From an uncultured Draconibacterium sp. (GTDB taxonomy: Bacteria; Bacteroidota; Bacteroidia; Bacteroidales; Prolixibacteraceae), in the NCBI RefSeq assembly GCF_963677565.1, contig NZ_OY781982.1, positions 744,001 through 808,000 on the forward strand: a DNA stretch of 64,000 nucleotides. Reading direction: 5' to 3'. Position numbers and translations under genes: made by a program. Below are positions 34,092-42,453 of the stretch, piece after piece (the stretch's first letter is position 1; each line of letters starts with the position of its first letter). The notes beneath the pieces were generated by a model. The model was not told where the DNA came from. It made no database searches and saw nothing but the letters and a program-made list of their open reading frames with translations.

Positions 34092-34772
34092 CTAATAATC
34101 ACCACTTGCCTTTGCACCGTTAAGCACGGCTTCTGTTGAACCAATACCCAAACGATCGGCTCCTTGTTCAAGAAATGCAACTGCCGTTTCCCAGTCACGG
34201 ATGCCACCCGATGGTTTTACCTGCATTTTATCGCCAACCGTTTTTACCATCACTTCAATGTATTCCGGTTTGGCACCTCCCGGCCCGAAACCTGTTGATG
34301 TTTTTACAAAATCGGCACCTGCTTCGTACGACAATTCGCAGGCTTTAGCAATTTGCTCCAAAGTTAAATGACCACTTTCCTGGATAACTTTTACCAATAC
34401 ATTGTGTTGGTGTGCCACTTCCACAACGGCTTTTATGTCATCGCGCACATAATCGTATTCGCCCGAAAGAAACCGCCCAATATTCATTACCATATCAATT
34501 TCGTCGGTTCCATCTTTAATGGCCTGTTTTGCCTGAAATGCTTTCACCGGTGTTGCATCTGCACCGTGCGGAAAACTTAGCACACACGAAACTTTTACAC
34601 CACTGTCTTTCAACAATTCTTTGGCAGCTTTTATATCGCAAGGTTTCACACACATGCTGAATACCTTGTTTTTAATGCACATTTCTGCATTATCCTTTAG
34701 GTCGGCCAACGTTTGTTCGGGTTTTAAAACCGCATGGTCAATGGTTTGTGCTACCTGTTCTTTTGTATACAT
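34092..34772 (-). CDS. deoC: Deoxyribose-phosphate aldolase
   Basis: The 226-residue TIM-barrel protein has IDHAVLKPEQT near residue 11, VCVLSFPHGADATPVKA-like sequence near 60, VKVIQESGHLT near 126 (usual VKVILETG), and FVKTSTGFGPGGA near 158 with the Schiff-base Lys. VKPSGGIRDWETA follows near 185. It converts 2-deoxyribose 5-phosphate to glyceraldehyde 3-phosphate and acetaldehyde. It is the last gene of the operon that starts with the subtilase, with 3 bp to the gene upstream. Confidence 0.93.
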   Translation of the reverse strand: MYTKEQVAQTIDHAVLKPEQTLADLKDNAEMCIKNKVFSMCVKPCDIKAAKELLKDSGVKVSCVLSFPHGADATPVKAFQAKQAIKDGTDEIDMVMNIGRFLSGEYDYVRDDIKAVVEVAHQHNVLVKVIQESGHLTLEQIAKACELSYEAGADFVKTSTGFGPGGAKPEYIEVMVKTVGDKMQVKPSGGIRDWETAVAFLEQGADRLGIGSTEAVLNGAKASGDY

Positions 34773-34775
34773 ATT

Positions 34776-35009
34776 CTATTTTTCTGTTATTGCTTTTAGT
34801 ATTTCTTGTGCTCGCGGTAAATCTGCTTCAACTACAAACAGGTCAATGGCTGAAGGTACTCCTTCGCCAAAACCGGCGGCAAGTCCCTGCTTAAATCCAT
34901 CTTTTATCATGGCATTTATTCCAACTGTTTCCAATTCCTGTTTTAATCTACTGATTACAACTTCATCACCTGTCAAGAGTTTTACAATTTTATCTTGTTT
35001 GTCCATCAA
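34776..35009 (-). CDS. DUF2007-family small protein
   Basis: The 77-residue protein (or 76 from the second Met) has the ferredoxin-like DUF2007 pattern: KIVKLLTGDEVVISRLKQEL, a loop, IDLFVVEADLPRAQEIL and a short end. DUF2007 is described as a putative signal-transducing domain with no proven function. It is 3 bp upstream of deoC and 14 bp downstream of xseB. Confidence 0.75.
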   Translation of the reverse strand: MMDKQDKIVKLLTGDEVVISRLKQELETVGINAMIKDGFKQGLAAGFGEGVPSAIDLFVVEADLPRAQEILKAITEK

Positions 35010-35023
35010 AATTGATTTAGCAA

Positions 35024-35224
35024 TTAGTCTTCCATTTCTTTTAAAATCTGCTCTACCTGCTCGTTGGTTTTGGTCAGTTTATCCTTACAGGTTTTTAGCA
35101 AAACCGAAACGCGTTTTACTTTCTCGGCCAGTTCATCCACATCCAGCTCTTCATTTTCTATTTTTTCAAGAATTTCTTCGATCTCAGCCATCGCTTCGCT
35201 GTATGAAATCTTTTTAGCTGCCAT
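35024..35224 (-). CDS. xseB: Exodeoxyribonuclease VII small subunit
   Basis: The 66-residue helical protein has KISYSEAMAEIEEILEKIEN, the XseB consensus, and its stop region lies directly next to xseA (3 bp gap). XseA and XseB form exonuclease VII, which degrades single-stranded DNA in both directions. Confidence 0.92.
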   Translation of the reverse strand: MAAKKISYSEAMAEIEEILEKIENEELDVDELAEKVKRVSVLLKTCKDKLTKTNEQVEQILKEMED

Positions 35225-35227
35225 ATC

Positions 35228-36658
35228 TTATTTTTTTATGATTTTACTTTCTACAGTTCCATCGGCAAAGCGTGTTTCCAGTTCTTCCCCCACTTTAACA
35301 TCTTTGCTCGACTTTATTATTTTTCCATCTTTTAAAGTTACAGTAAATCCACGTTTTAACACGTTTTCAGGATTAAGTAATCGTATCGAATTTTCATTTA
35401 TCAGAATTCGATCGTGCTCTTTTGCCAACATGTTTCGCACACGTCCGGCCAACAGATCTTGCTGATGATTTACTTTTGCATTCTCTTTATAAACAGCTTC
35501 TCCCACCACTCTTCTCAGTATACGCTGTTTTTTGCCAATATTGTTTTTTGCTTCTACAAACCACACCGAAAGTCCCGAATCCAAACCGTGTTTCAGTTTA
35601 CTTAGTTCGTTGTGCTTTTTAAACGAAAACCGGCTAACATTTTGTTGCAGTTCGTTGCTTCGTTTATTCAACTGCTGCTGCCTGTAATTTATAAAATCGG
35701 TAACAGAGTATTTTAATGATTCAACTGCCCGTTCCAGCTTTTCCTGTTTAGCATCCAACGTTTCGCGGGTTAGTTGCACAATGCCATTTTCCAATTCCAA
35801 TAAACGTTCGTAATACCGTTCAACTCCGCTTACAAAAAATTCGGCTACCGCGGTTGGAGTTTTCATTCGTGTATGCGCCACCAGGTCTATAATCGTATCA
35901 TCTTTTTCGTGACCAATACCTGTAATTACAGGAAGTAAAAATTGTGTAATGTTCATCGCCAGATCGTAGTCATCAAAACTACTTAAATCGGCAGTTGCTC
36001 CTCCACCGCGAATAATGGCAACCGCATCAAAAAAATCGTCGTACGCAAAAATCCGGTCAAGCGCATTTATAATTGAAGGCACGGTTTCGGCTCCCTGCAT
36101 GTAGGCCTCAAACAGTTTGGTGTAAAACTTAAAACCATATTCGTTGTTCTCCAACTGGTTCATAAAATCCTGGTAACCGGCAGCTGTTGCCGACGAGATT
36201 ACAGCAATTTTTTGCGGTACCAAAGGCAGCTCCAGTTCTTTGTTCATATCGAAAACACCTTCAGCCTTAAGTCGATTTATTATCTCCTTTCGCTGCATGG
36301 CCATGTCGCCAACCGTGTAGGTCGGATCAATGTCTTTTATATTCAAACTTAAACCGTAAGCCGGATGATATTCTACCGTTGCCTGCACCAGCACTTTTAT
36401 TCCTTCAGTAAAAAGCTGTCCGGTACTGGTTTCGAAATAAGGTTTTAACATGCGGTAAGTATACGACCAAATGGTGGCCCGCGAACGCGCTGTAATAGTA
36501 TTTCCTTCTTTCTCAACTAACTCCAGGTAACAATGACCACTTCTGTTTTGCTTTAGCTCGCTCACTTCGGCAACCACCCACACCGTTCCCGGAAATGCAT
36601 CAAGTAATGCATCTTTAATTCGTTCATTTAGTTGCGAAAGCGTGAGTTGCTGGTTCAT
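35228..36658 (-). CDS. xseA: Exodeoxyribonuclease VII large subunit
   Basis: The 476-residue protein has an N-terminal OB-fold (VWVVAEVSELKQNRSGHCYLEL near residue 26), a catalytic domain with ISSATAAGYQDF, AIIRGGGATADLSSFDDYDLA near 215 and GIGHEKDDTIIDLVAHTRMKTPTA near 245, and a long helical region before a C-terminal barrel-like part. It is upstream of xseB with a 3 bp gap and 3 bp downstream of the subtilase. Confidence 0.94.
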   Translation of the reverse strand: MNQQLTLSQLNERIKDALLDAFPGTVWVVAEVSELKQNRSGHCYLELVEKEGNTITARSRATIWSYTYRMLKPYFETSTGQLFTEGIKVLVQATVEYHPAYGLSLNIKDIDPTYTVGDMAMQRKEIINRLKAEGVFDMNKELELPLVPQKIAVISSATAAGYQDFMNQLENNEYGFKFYTKLFEAYMQGAETVPSIINALDRIFAYDDFFDAVAIIRGGGATADLSSFDDYDLAMNITQFLLPVITGIGHEKDDTIIDLVAHTRMKTPTAVAEFFVSGVERYYERLLELENGIVQLTRETLDAKQEKLERAVESLKYSVTDFINYRQQQLNKRSNELQQNVSRFSFKKHNELSKLKHGLDSGLSVWFVEAKNNIGKKQRILRRVVGEAVYKENAKVNHQQDLLAGRVRNMLAKEHDRILINENSIRLLNPENVLKRGFTVTLKDGKIIKSSKDVKVGEELETRFADGTVESKIIKK

Positions 36659-36661
36659 CGT

Positions 36662-38299
36662 TTACCTTATTTTATTGATCTTAAAGGTTTCAACATTGCT
36701 CTTCGTTTGGATTAAAAGCAAATATATACCGGCTTCAACATTTTCAAGATTATTTAATACGACAGAATGTGCAGCCGGTTTTTGCCAGCTTTGCACAACA
36801 CTGCCATCCAATGAATAAAGTTTAATAACTAGTTTATTGAGCTGAAGATCTGTCGCAGATTGAAGAACGATCCGGTTGCGTACAGGGTTTGGATAAATTG
36901 TCCAGTTATTGTTTTGCTCGGCAATTGCCACTGAAACAGGATCCAGCAATGTACTGGCGATCCTCACATTTGGCACACCGTATCCCTGCAATGAATCGGG
37001 CGAATTATATAAATGTCCGCTTCGTTCGAGTGCATCTTTTATTTCGATGGCAGTTTTTTCGGGATAAGCCTGCCAAAGTGAGGCTGCCATACCAGCCAGA
37101 ACCGGCGATGAAAATGAAGTTCCACTTGCCATGCCTATCGAACCATCCGAGCGCTGCAAAGTAGTTCGATAGCCCATAGCCGAAACATTTGGTTTTAAAG
37201 CTCCGTCGGCCGCCGGTCCGGCAGATGAAAAGTAAGCGGGATCAAAATTCATATCAACAGCGCCAACGCCGATTACATTTACCCCGTCAGAAGGTGCAAC
37301 AATTCTAAACCATGCATCGTTCCGTTCATTTCCGGCACTGGAGAATACAAGCATCCCGCGCGATGCGGCAATGTTTGCCCCTCGTGTTACGCGAGTTGTA
37401 TTTCCATCCAAATCGGCATAAACATGGTTGGTAGCTGCATCCTGAAATTCGGTATATCCTAACGATGAGTTTATAATATCAGCCCCCACGCTGTCGGCAA
37501 ATTCGGCAGCTGCAACCCAGTTGTCCTCTTCAATAATATATTCAGAATTCGTGTCCTCGGAGCGCAACAACCAATACGAAGCTTTTGGTGCAGTTCCGAT
37601 CAGCTCTCCAGGAATATTTCCGCCCATGCACGACAGTACACTCATTCCGTGGTAATTGGTAGAAAAGAAATCGGAATCAGGATTTACAAAATCTTTTGTT
37701 CCCAGTATCTGGTTGTTAAACCACAAGCTATCGAATGCCGGATATACATCGGCCCGGTAAAAGCCACCATCCAAAATGGCAATTTGTACATTCTGCCCCT
37801 TGAAATTATTGTTGTGCAAAAACTGTCCTTCCATCATTCCAACCTGGTGAACAGAACCACCATAAAGTGTTGAATCAATTGGCGGAGTATCGGTAAAATT
37901 TTCATCCGAAAATTTATTGGTCACACTTTTTGTTGTTGAGGCTGGTTTTGTAAGCTGTATTTCGCGAACAAAATCCCAATACAAAACGCTGTCGGCTAAA
38001 TTCGCAGAATCGCAACGAACAGTAATTCCATTCAACCATTTTGTGGCATGTACCAACTCTACACTAAGGGTAAGCACCGAATCGATGTAGTTTTGATTAA
38101 CCGGCAAATCAAGTGAATCGATGGCAATATTTTGATTATTGCGACGCTGAATGGCTCTTGCCGATAGATATTCTTCAGGGTGATCCAACGTATATTCAGA
38201 ATTATTTTTATCGGTAAATCCAATCCAAAAATAATTCTGTGCATCTACTTGTTGAAATCCCAGTAATAGCGCGCCAAGGAGTATAATTGCATACTTCAT
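36662..38299 (-). CDS. Secreted S8 subtilisin-like protease with T9SS sorting domain
   Basis: The 545-residue protein has a signal peptide (MKYAIILLGALLLGFQQVDAQ), a propeptide region, and the subtilase triad: Asp in QIAILDGGF (near residue 176), His in NYHGMSVLSC (near 217) and Ser in ASGTSFSSPVLAGMA (near 395). The last 80 residues start with WTIYPNPVRNRIVLQS and match the type A sorting domain of the type IX secretion system (ending in FKINKIR), so the protein is exported across the outer membrane. It is the first gene in a run with xseA, xseB, the DUF2007 gene and deoC. Confidence 0.92.
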   Translation of the reverse strand: MKYAIILLGALLLGFQQVDAQNYFWIGFTDKNNSEYTLDHPEEYLSARAIQRRNNQNIAIDSLDLPVNQNYIDSVLTLSVELVHATKWLNGITVRCDSANLADSVLYWDFVREIQLTKPASTTKSVTNKFSDENFTDTPPIDSTLYGGSVHQVGMMEGQFLHNNNFKGQNVQIAILDGGFYRADVYPAFDSLWFNNQILGTKDFVNPDSDFFSTNYHGMSVLSCMGGNIPGELIGTAPKASYWLLRSEDTNSEYIIEEDNWVAAAEFADSVGADIINSSLGYTEFQDAATNHVYADLDGNTTRVTRGANIAASRGMLVFSSAGNERNDAWFRIVAPSDGVNVIGVGAVDMNFDPAYFSSAGPAADGALKPNVSAMGYRTTLQRSDGSIGMASGTSFSSPVLAGMAASLWQAYPEKTAIEIKDALERSGHLYNSPDSLQGYGVPNVRIASTLLDPVSVAIAEQNNNWTIYPNPVRNRIVLQSATDLQLNKLVIKLYSLDGSVVQSWQKPAAHSVVLNNLENVEAGIYLLLIQTKSNVETFKINKIR

Positions 38300-38376
38300 T
38301 TTGATAAAATATTCGATACCTAATAAACGCCCAAGTTAATGAAATAATAGCTTTTTACCTTGATTGGCAAACAGTT

Positions 38377-39165
38377 TTATCGCTGTTGTTTATCTCGCAT
38401 CATATATTCCGATGGATCTTGCAGAAACTCTTCCGGATCAACGATAGAACCTTTATTCTTTTCCAGTTCTTTCATTTTCAAATTGTCTACACTGTCGCGC
38501 ACAGCCGGATTAAGAATTTGACCGTTATCGTAGTAAAGTGTGTATTTGAGATTGCCTTCCTTATCGAAATATTTCCACTCGCCGTGCCGCAGGTTATTTT
38601 TGTATTCGGCAACCAATTCCTGTCGTCCATTTTCATAGCTCACCAAAAACAAACCGTGGCGCATGCCCAGTTTCATTTTACACTGCATATAAGGTTCGCC
38701 ACTTTTATAAAATACCTGGTAATCGCCATCTTCTTTGTCGTTCACCCATTGCTTTTCCTCCATCACTTCTCCCGTATCGTAATACTGATGCGATGTTCCG
38801 TACTTCAATCCATGTTTATATTCTTCGTCGGCAGTAAGCTGGTTATTCTTGTATATTTTCCAAACACCTTCCTTTTGCTGGTTCACATAGTTTCCTTCGG
38901 CCACTTTTTTGCGCCAAACATCAAATAGTTGTGTGTAGGCTGTGTCGCCTTTGTATTCAATCAGTGCTTTTAATTGCCCACCCGGATGATAGCGTTTCCA
39001 TTCGCCAACCGGCTTGTCATCTTTAAAGTTTCCTTCATAAATTAATCGTCCATTTTCTTGCTTCTTCTGCCAAAATCCCTGGCGCAAACCGCTAGCATCG
39101 GTCTGATTTACTTGTGAAAAAACCAACGATGGAATAAAAACTAAAAGCACAAACAAATATCTCAT
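38377..39165 (-). CDS. Exported MORN-repeat protein (YwqK-like)
   Basis: The 262-residue protein has a signal peptide (MRYLFVLLVFIPSLVFS) and a run of MORN-type repeats, such as GLRQGFWQKK, GKLKALIEYKG-like units, KPVGEWKRYHPGG, GVWKIYKNNQ, DGDYQVFYKSG, RHGEWKYFDKEGN. Such repeats are found in YwqK-type and envelope-associated proteins. The function is not known, and the C-terminal 45 residues are highly charged. No toxin partner is visible beside it, so the antitoxin label sometimes given to this family is not supported here. Confidence 0.82.
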   Translation of the reverse strand: MRYLFVLLVFIPSLVFSQVNQTDASGLRQGFWQKKQENGRLIYEGNFKDDKPVGEWKRYHPGGQLKALIEYKGDTAYTQLFDVWRKKVAEGNYVNQQKEGVWKIYKNNQLTADEEYKHGLKYGTSHQYYDTGEVMEEKQWVNDKEDGDYQVFYKSGEPYMQCKMKLGMRHGLFLVSYENGRQELVAEYKNNLRHGEWKYFDKEGNLKYTLYYDNGQILNPAVRDSVDNLKMKELEKNKGSIVDPEEFLQDPSEYMMRDKQQR

Positions 39166-39283
39166 AACACACTTTTTAGGTAGAACGCGAAATTAGGGAT
39201 TTATTTTGTCTGACATAAAATCAGCCCTAATAATCACCCGTTAATTTGCTAACTTCACCACATAAACCAACTAACTTTCAAGA

Positions 39284-40075
39284 ATGAAAAAACTTAAACT
39301 TCTGCTAAAAATTTTTGCAGGTCTTTTTGTAATCGTCGTTATATTGTTTTTAAGTTTCCGAACCTATTTATTTTCTGATGATGTTCAACTGGTAAAATCG
39401 ATAACACAACAACTTCAATCGAAAAAAGTAATGGTTATTTTTGCTCATCCTGATGATGAATCGTACACTACCGAGTTGCTTCTGAATGCTGAAAAGGAAG
39501 GAATTGAAACGGCACTGCTGACTTTCACTCCGGGCGATGCGGGAACACAAATGCCACAGGTTTGCCAACAACAGTTTTTGGGCGATGTACGAAAAGCAGA
39601 AGTATACAAAAGTGGTTATGCACTGGGAGTTGATTACCAAAAAGTTTTTGATTATAGCGACGGCACACTAAAAGACCAACGGTTGCCGCAATTAGTTGAT
39701 GACATACAACAAGAACTGGAAAAGTTTAAACCTGATTTGATTGTAACGTTTTGGCCCGAAAGCGGAATGACCATACACCCCGACCACATGACAATAGGGA
39801 AAGCAACACAACTGGCTTTTGCCAATTATAAAAAAGGTAAAAATGCCAAACTGGCTTATACGATTATGCCCTCAAAAGTGGTATCGATGTTGGGTGGCGA
39901 CGAAATGCAAAAGCTACAACCCGAGGCTAACATTTCAATTAAAGCAAATGCCGCTGCAAAAGTCAGGCTTTGGAATATTAATGCCTCGCAAAAACAATTT
40001 GTAAAAGATTATACGGGAATACCCGACTGGCTGATTTACCGACTGATAAACCGTGAATATTATTTTGTGGAATAA
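39284..40075 (+). CDS. PIG-L/LmbE-type deacetylase
   Basis: The 263-residue protein has an N-terminal membrane anchor or signal (residues 7-26), then VIFAHPDDESYTTELLL near residue 50 with the zinc motif HPDDE, and HPDHMTIGKA near 166 with the third ligand. The family removes acetyl groups from N-acetylglucosaminyl substrates. The target is unknown. The gene stands alone, ending just before a dispersed repeat. Confidence 0.88.
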   Translation: MKKLKLLLKIFAGLFVIVVILFLSFRTYLFSDDVQLVKSITQQLQSKKVMVIFAHPDDESYTTELLLNAEKEGIETALLTFTPGDAGTQMPQVCQQQFLGDVRKAEVYKSGYALGVDYQKVFDYSDGTLKDQRLPQLVDDIQQELEKFKPDLIVTFWPESGMTIHPDHMTIGKATQLAFANYKKGKNAKLAYTIMPSKVVSMLGGDEMQKLQPEANISIKANAAAKVRLWNINASQKQFVKDYTGIPDWLIYRLINREYYFVE

Positions 40076-40096
40076 TCAAAGATTCCAAATTTGAAC

Positions 40097-40167
40097 CGTC
40101 ATTCTGAACTTGATTCAGAATCTGTTCAAATCAATATTTACATCCTGAAACAAGTTCAGGATGACGT
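40097..40167. repeat. Dispersed palindromic intergenic repeat, copy C
   Basis: CGTCATTCTGAACTTGATTCAGAAT and ATCCTGAAACAAGTTCAGGATGACG are two hairpins that are inverted copies of each other, the same design as the copy at 25608-25675. It sits between the convergent PIG-L and Tat-signal genes. Confidence 0.8.
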
Positions 40168-40190
40168 TCATTGTTTATTTTGCAGTTTAA

Positions 40191-40553
40191 TCAATAAATC
40201 TCTTTGGTCATTCGCTCGGTGGCTGTCATGTAGTAACGTGCAAAGTTATCGTCTTTCATAAAAACGGTAAGCTGCTCGCGCCAGGTTTCTGCTTCTTCCG
40301 AAAGTATGGCAATTCGACGACCGGCTTCTTTATCGTTCGGATTAGCACGAAATGCTTTAATCACCGGGATAAATTCGTCCATCCAATCCTCGTAACGATC
40401 CATCAATTGTTGCTGATCGCTTTCCAACGGAAATTCAGCTTTATCATTCAACACTTTCGCTGATAGCTTTTCGCCGGCAACTGCTCCCGCGCCGATTGTC
40501 ATCCCCAATTTTGTTAAAAAGGCTCTTCTTGATTGTTCGTATTCGTTGCTCAT
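40191..40553 (-). CDS. Small protein with twin-arginine signal
   Basis: The 120-residue protein has SRRAFLTKLGMTIGAGAVAG at residues 8-27, a good twin-arginine (Tat) signal. The mature part is helical, acidic and without cysteine or metal motifs (DRYEDWMDEFIPVIKAF). I do not recognise the family. It may be a subunit or accessory factor of a Tat-exported enzyme, but no such enzyme is next to it. Confidence 0.75.
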   Translation of the reverse strand: MSNEYEQSRRAFLTKLGMTIGAGAVAGEKLSAKVLNDKAEFPLESDQQQLMDRYEDWMDEFIPVIKAFRANPNDKEAGRRIAILSEEAETWREQLTVFMKDDNFARYYMTATERMTKEIY

Positions 40554-40615
40554 TTCTGCTTTTTTTATCCACTTTTCACAAACATAACTGAGCCGGGAAT
40601 GTTTACGAAAAGAGC

Positions 40616-40653
40616 AAAAAAAAGCCCTTTCACCGTATGATGAAAGAACTTTT
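40616..40653 (-). terminator. Terminator just outside the island
   Basis: On the minus strand CTTTCA and TGAAAG (40627-40632 with 40641-40646), extended by AAAG/CTTT across an internal loop, form a hairpin followed by eight T (40616-40623). It follows the dnaK-like stop by about 20 bp and may be the original dnaK terminator. Confidence 0.7.
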
Positions 40654-40671
40654 ATTTATCGTTTCTCTAAA

Positions 40672-40697
40672 CCTTATTTTACTTCTTCAAAGTCAAC
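40672..40697. repeat. 26-bp direct repeat: copy of the dnaK 3' end (putative att site, left)
   Basis: Positions 40672-40697 match 59571-59596 at 25 of 26 bases and in the same orientation. Read on the minus strand it encodes VDFEEVK and a stop, the C-terminus of DnaK, plus TAAGG beyond the stop. Outside the 26 bp the two loci diverge at once. Confidence 0.75.
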
Positions 40698-40715
40698 AAG
40701 TACTGATTTATTATT

Positions 40716-40898
40716 TTATATTTTTTTGCACAAATATGGTACTACTAGTGTATAGGATAAATTAAATGGTTCCTGAAAAAAGGTAGCTAGTACATTAAAA
40801 ATATTCCAGATAAAACCCCACATAAAAAATAATAGAATCGTTAGAAGGAAAGTTGATCTGTATTCTTTTTGTATATAATTACCTTCTTTCATAGTCAA
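40716..40898 (-). pseudogene. Truncated N-terminus of a sugar MFS transporter
   Basis: The 60-residue frame contains YRSTFLLTILLFFMWGFIWN and ends after FFQEPFNLSYT with an unrelated tail. This is the first transmembrane segment of FucP-like sugar permeases, which normally exceed 400 residues. The gene overlaps the sulfatase stop by 20 bp, as expected for an operon partner, but everything after about residue 50 is missing. The truncation lies close to the direct repeat at 40672-40697, so it was probably cut when that boundary formed. Confidence 0.6.
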
Positions 40899-42411
40899 TA
40901 GTATTCATGTACTTTTCACGTTTTTTATTCATTTCCTCTGATTGCTTTTCGCACTTTCTTCGAAGCTGTGTTAAAATCTTTGATCCTTCATATTCATCAA
41001 TAAGATTTACCATTTCTTCGGGATCTTGCTTAAGGTTAAATAGTTGTTCGAAGTCAGGCTTTCTGCCTTTAAAGTCAAGGTCGGCTTCATCGAAATGCAC
41101 AATTCCATCGTACATTCTTATGTATTTCCAATTGCCAGATCTTATCCCTTCGCAAAACGGATTATCGCGCAGGGTAAACAGGCTTTCAAGAAAAAGTTCA
41201 TCGCGCCATTTAGGATTTTCGTTATAAACAAAAGGTTTCAAACTTTTACCATCCATATTTTCGGGAGCTTCAATTCCTGCATAATCGAGTATGGTTGTAG
41301 TAATATCGAGGCTTGAAACCAATTCATTAATCTTCCTGCCACGCATTGGTTCTGGAAGTCTGGGATCGTAAACAAAACAGGGGATTTTTGTGGTCAGGTC
41401 GTAAAGTAATCCCTTTCCCCCCATTCCATACTCACCCATAAGCAACCCATGGTCACTTCCAAAAATGATAACAGTATTTTCGGCAAATCCTCTTTTTTCA
41501 AGGCTTTTAAATAATTCACCAACAATATAATCTAACCCGGTTATTTGTTGAAAATATCGGATATGATGCTCTGTGCATGAAATCGCATTGTAGTTGTAAA
41601 TATAAGTTTCGTTTGCCCTTCCCTGATATTGATCCATAATAGCCTCAGGAATAAATCGATAGGGATCTGTAGCTGTTTCTTCCGGTATTTCAATAGTTAA
41701 ATTGCGATATAGTTTATCGTAAAAAGGACTTCCTTTTAGCCTGGGATTTTCATTCGCAGCCACCAGCATTATTCCGGCTTCTTCATTTTCAGGAAACATT
41801 GAAGTTGTTTGACTGCCATGTGGAACAGAGAAACTTACCGACAGGCAAAAAGGTTTATCATCGGGCACAGAATCGAGAAAACGTTCCATACTTTCGCCCA
41901 TAATGGGCGTGATTATATCTTCATCCGAATCAAAATATTCTTTACAATTATCAGCTGTCTTAGGAAAAAACCTTGCCCAGCCATTATGACCACGCCAAAA
42001 GTCAAATTTTTCTTCCACTCTATCTTTAAATGTGTAATATTCAATACCGATTTTACCAATAAACCCGGTAAAATATCCATCATTTCGGAGTAATGCAGGG
42101 TAGGATTTTTCCCACTGCTTGTCGGTTAGTTTATAGGAAGACGAAAAACCCACGGCATGTTTTCTTTCGCACATACCGGTAAATAGCGATACCCGACTTG
42201 GAGAACAAACCGGAGTTGCGATGTAAGTGTTTGTAAATCGCACCCCGTTTCCAATAAGTTTATCGAAATTTGGAGTTTTTACATAAGGATGCCCATCGCA
42301 ACTAAATGTATTATCGCGCTGATCGTCGGTAAGTAAAAAAATGATATTTGGCTTTTGGGCAAATAAAACGGAAGAGAAAAAAAGAAATATAAGTGATAGT
42401 TTCAATTTCAT
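40879..42411 (-). CDS. Secreted S1-type sulfatase
   Basis: The 510-residue protein has a signal peptide (MKLKLSLIFLFFSSVLFAQ), NIIFLLTDDQRDNTFSCDGH with the metal-binding DD near residue 28, the formylglycine motif CSPSRVSLFTG near residue 70 (Cys is converted to formylglycine), and GSDHGLLMGEYGMGGKG near 318. It hydrolyses sulfate esters of a polysaccharide. The absence of a matching sulfatase-modifying enzyme in the window means it must be encoded elsewhere. It lies at the end of the PUL operon, 42 bp from the Asp-rich protein. Confidence 0.93.
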   Translation of the reverse strand: MKLKLSLIFLFFSSVLFAQKPNIIFLLTDDQRDNTFSCDGHPYVKTPNFDKLIGNGVRFTNTYIATPVCSPSRVSLFTGMCERKHAVGFSSSYKLTDKQWEKSYPALLRNDGYFTGFIGKIGIEYYTFKDRVEEKFDFWRGHNGWARFFPKTADNCKEYFDSDEDIITPIMGESMERFLDSVPDDKPFCLSVSFSVPHGSQTTSMFPENEEAGIMLVAANENPRLKGSPFYDKLYRNLTIEIPEETATDPYRFIPEAIMDQYQGRANETYIYNYNAISCTEHHIRYFQQITGLDYIVGELFKSLEKRGFAENTVIIFGSDHGLLMGEYGMGGKGLLYDLTTKIPCFVYDPRLPEPMRGRKINELVSSLDITTTILDYAGIEAPENMDGKSLKPFVYNENPKWRDELFLESLFTLRDNPFCEGIRSGNWKYIRMYDGIVHFDEADLDFKGRKPDFEQLFNLKQDPEEMVNLIDEYEGSKILTQLRRKCEKQSEEMNKKREKYMNTIDYERR

Positions 42412-42453
42412 TGCATTATTGAATTGATGATTATTTAACTGATAGTGTTTAAA

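Larger units (their letters stand above)
40554..40878. other. Junction region between the Tat-signal gene and the island
   Basis: This AT-rich gap contains, from left to right, a minus-strand terminator (40616-40653), a 26-bp copy of the dnaK 3' end (40672-40697), about 50 bp of unassigned AT-rich DNA, and a truncated MFS transporter gene (to 40898). It is interpreted as the left boundary of the island. Confidence 0.6.

Noticed and set aside
38377..39165. Toxin-antitoxin pair from the YwqK/MORN similarity
   Set aside because: The protein is exported and no partner toxin gene is adjacent.
25608..40167. CRISPR-like array from the recurring repeats
   Set aside because: The copies are kilobases apart, palindromic and without regular spacers; no cas genes are present.
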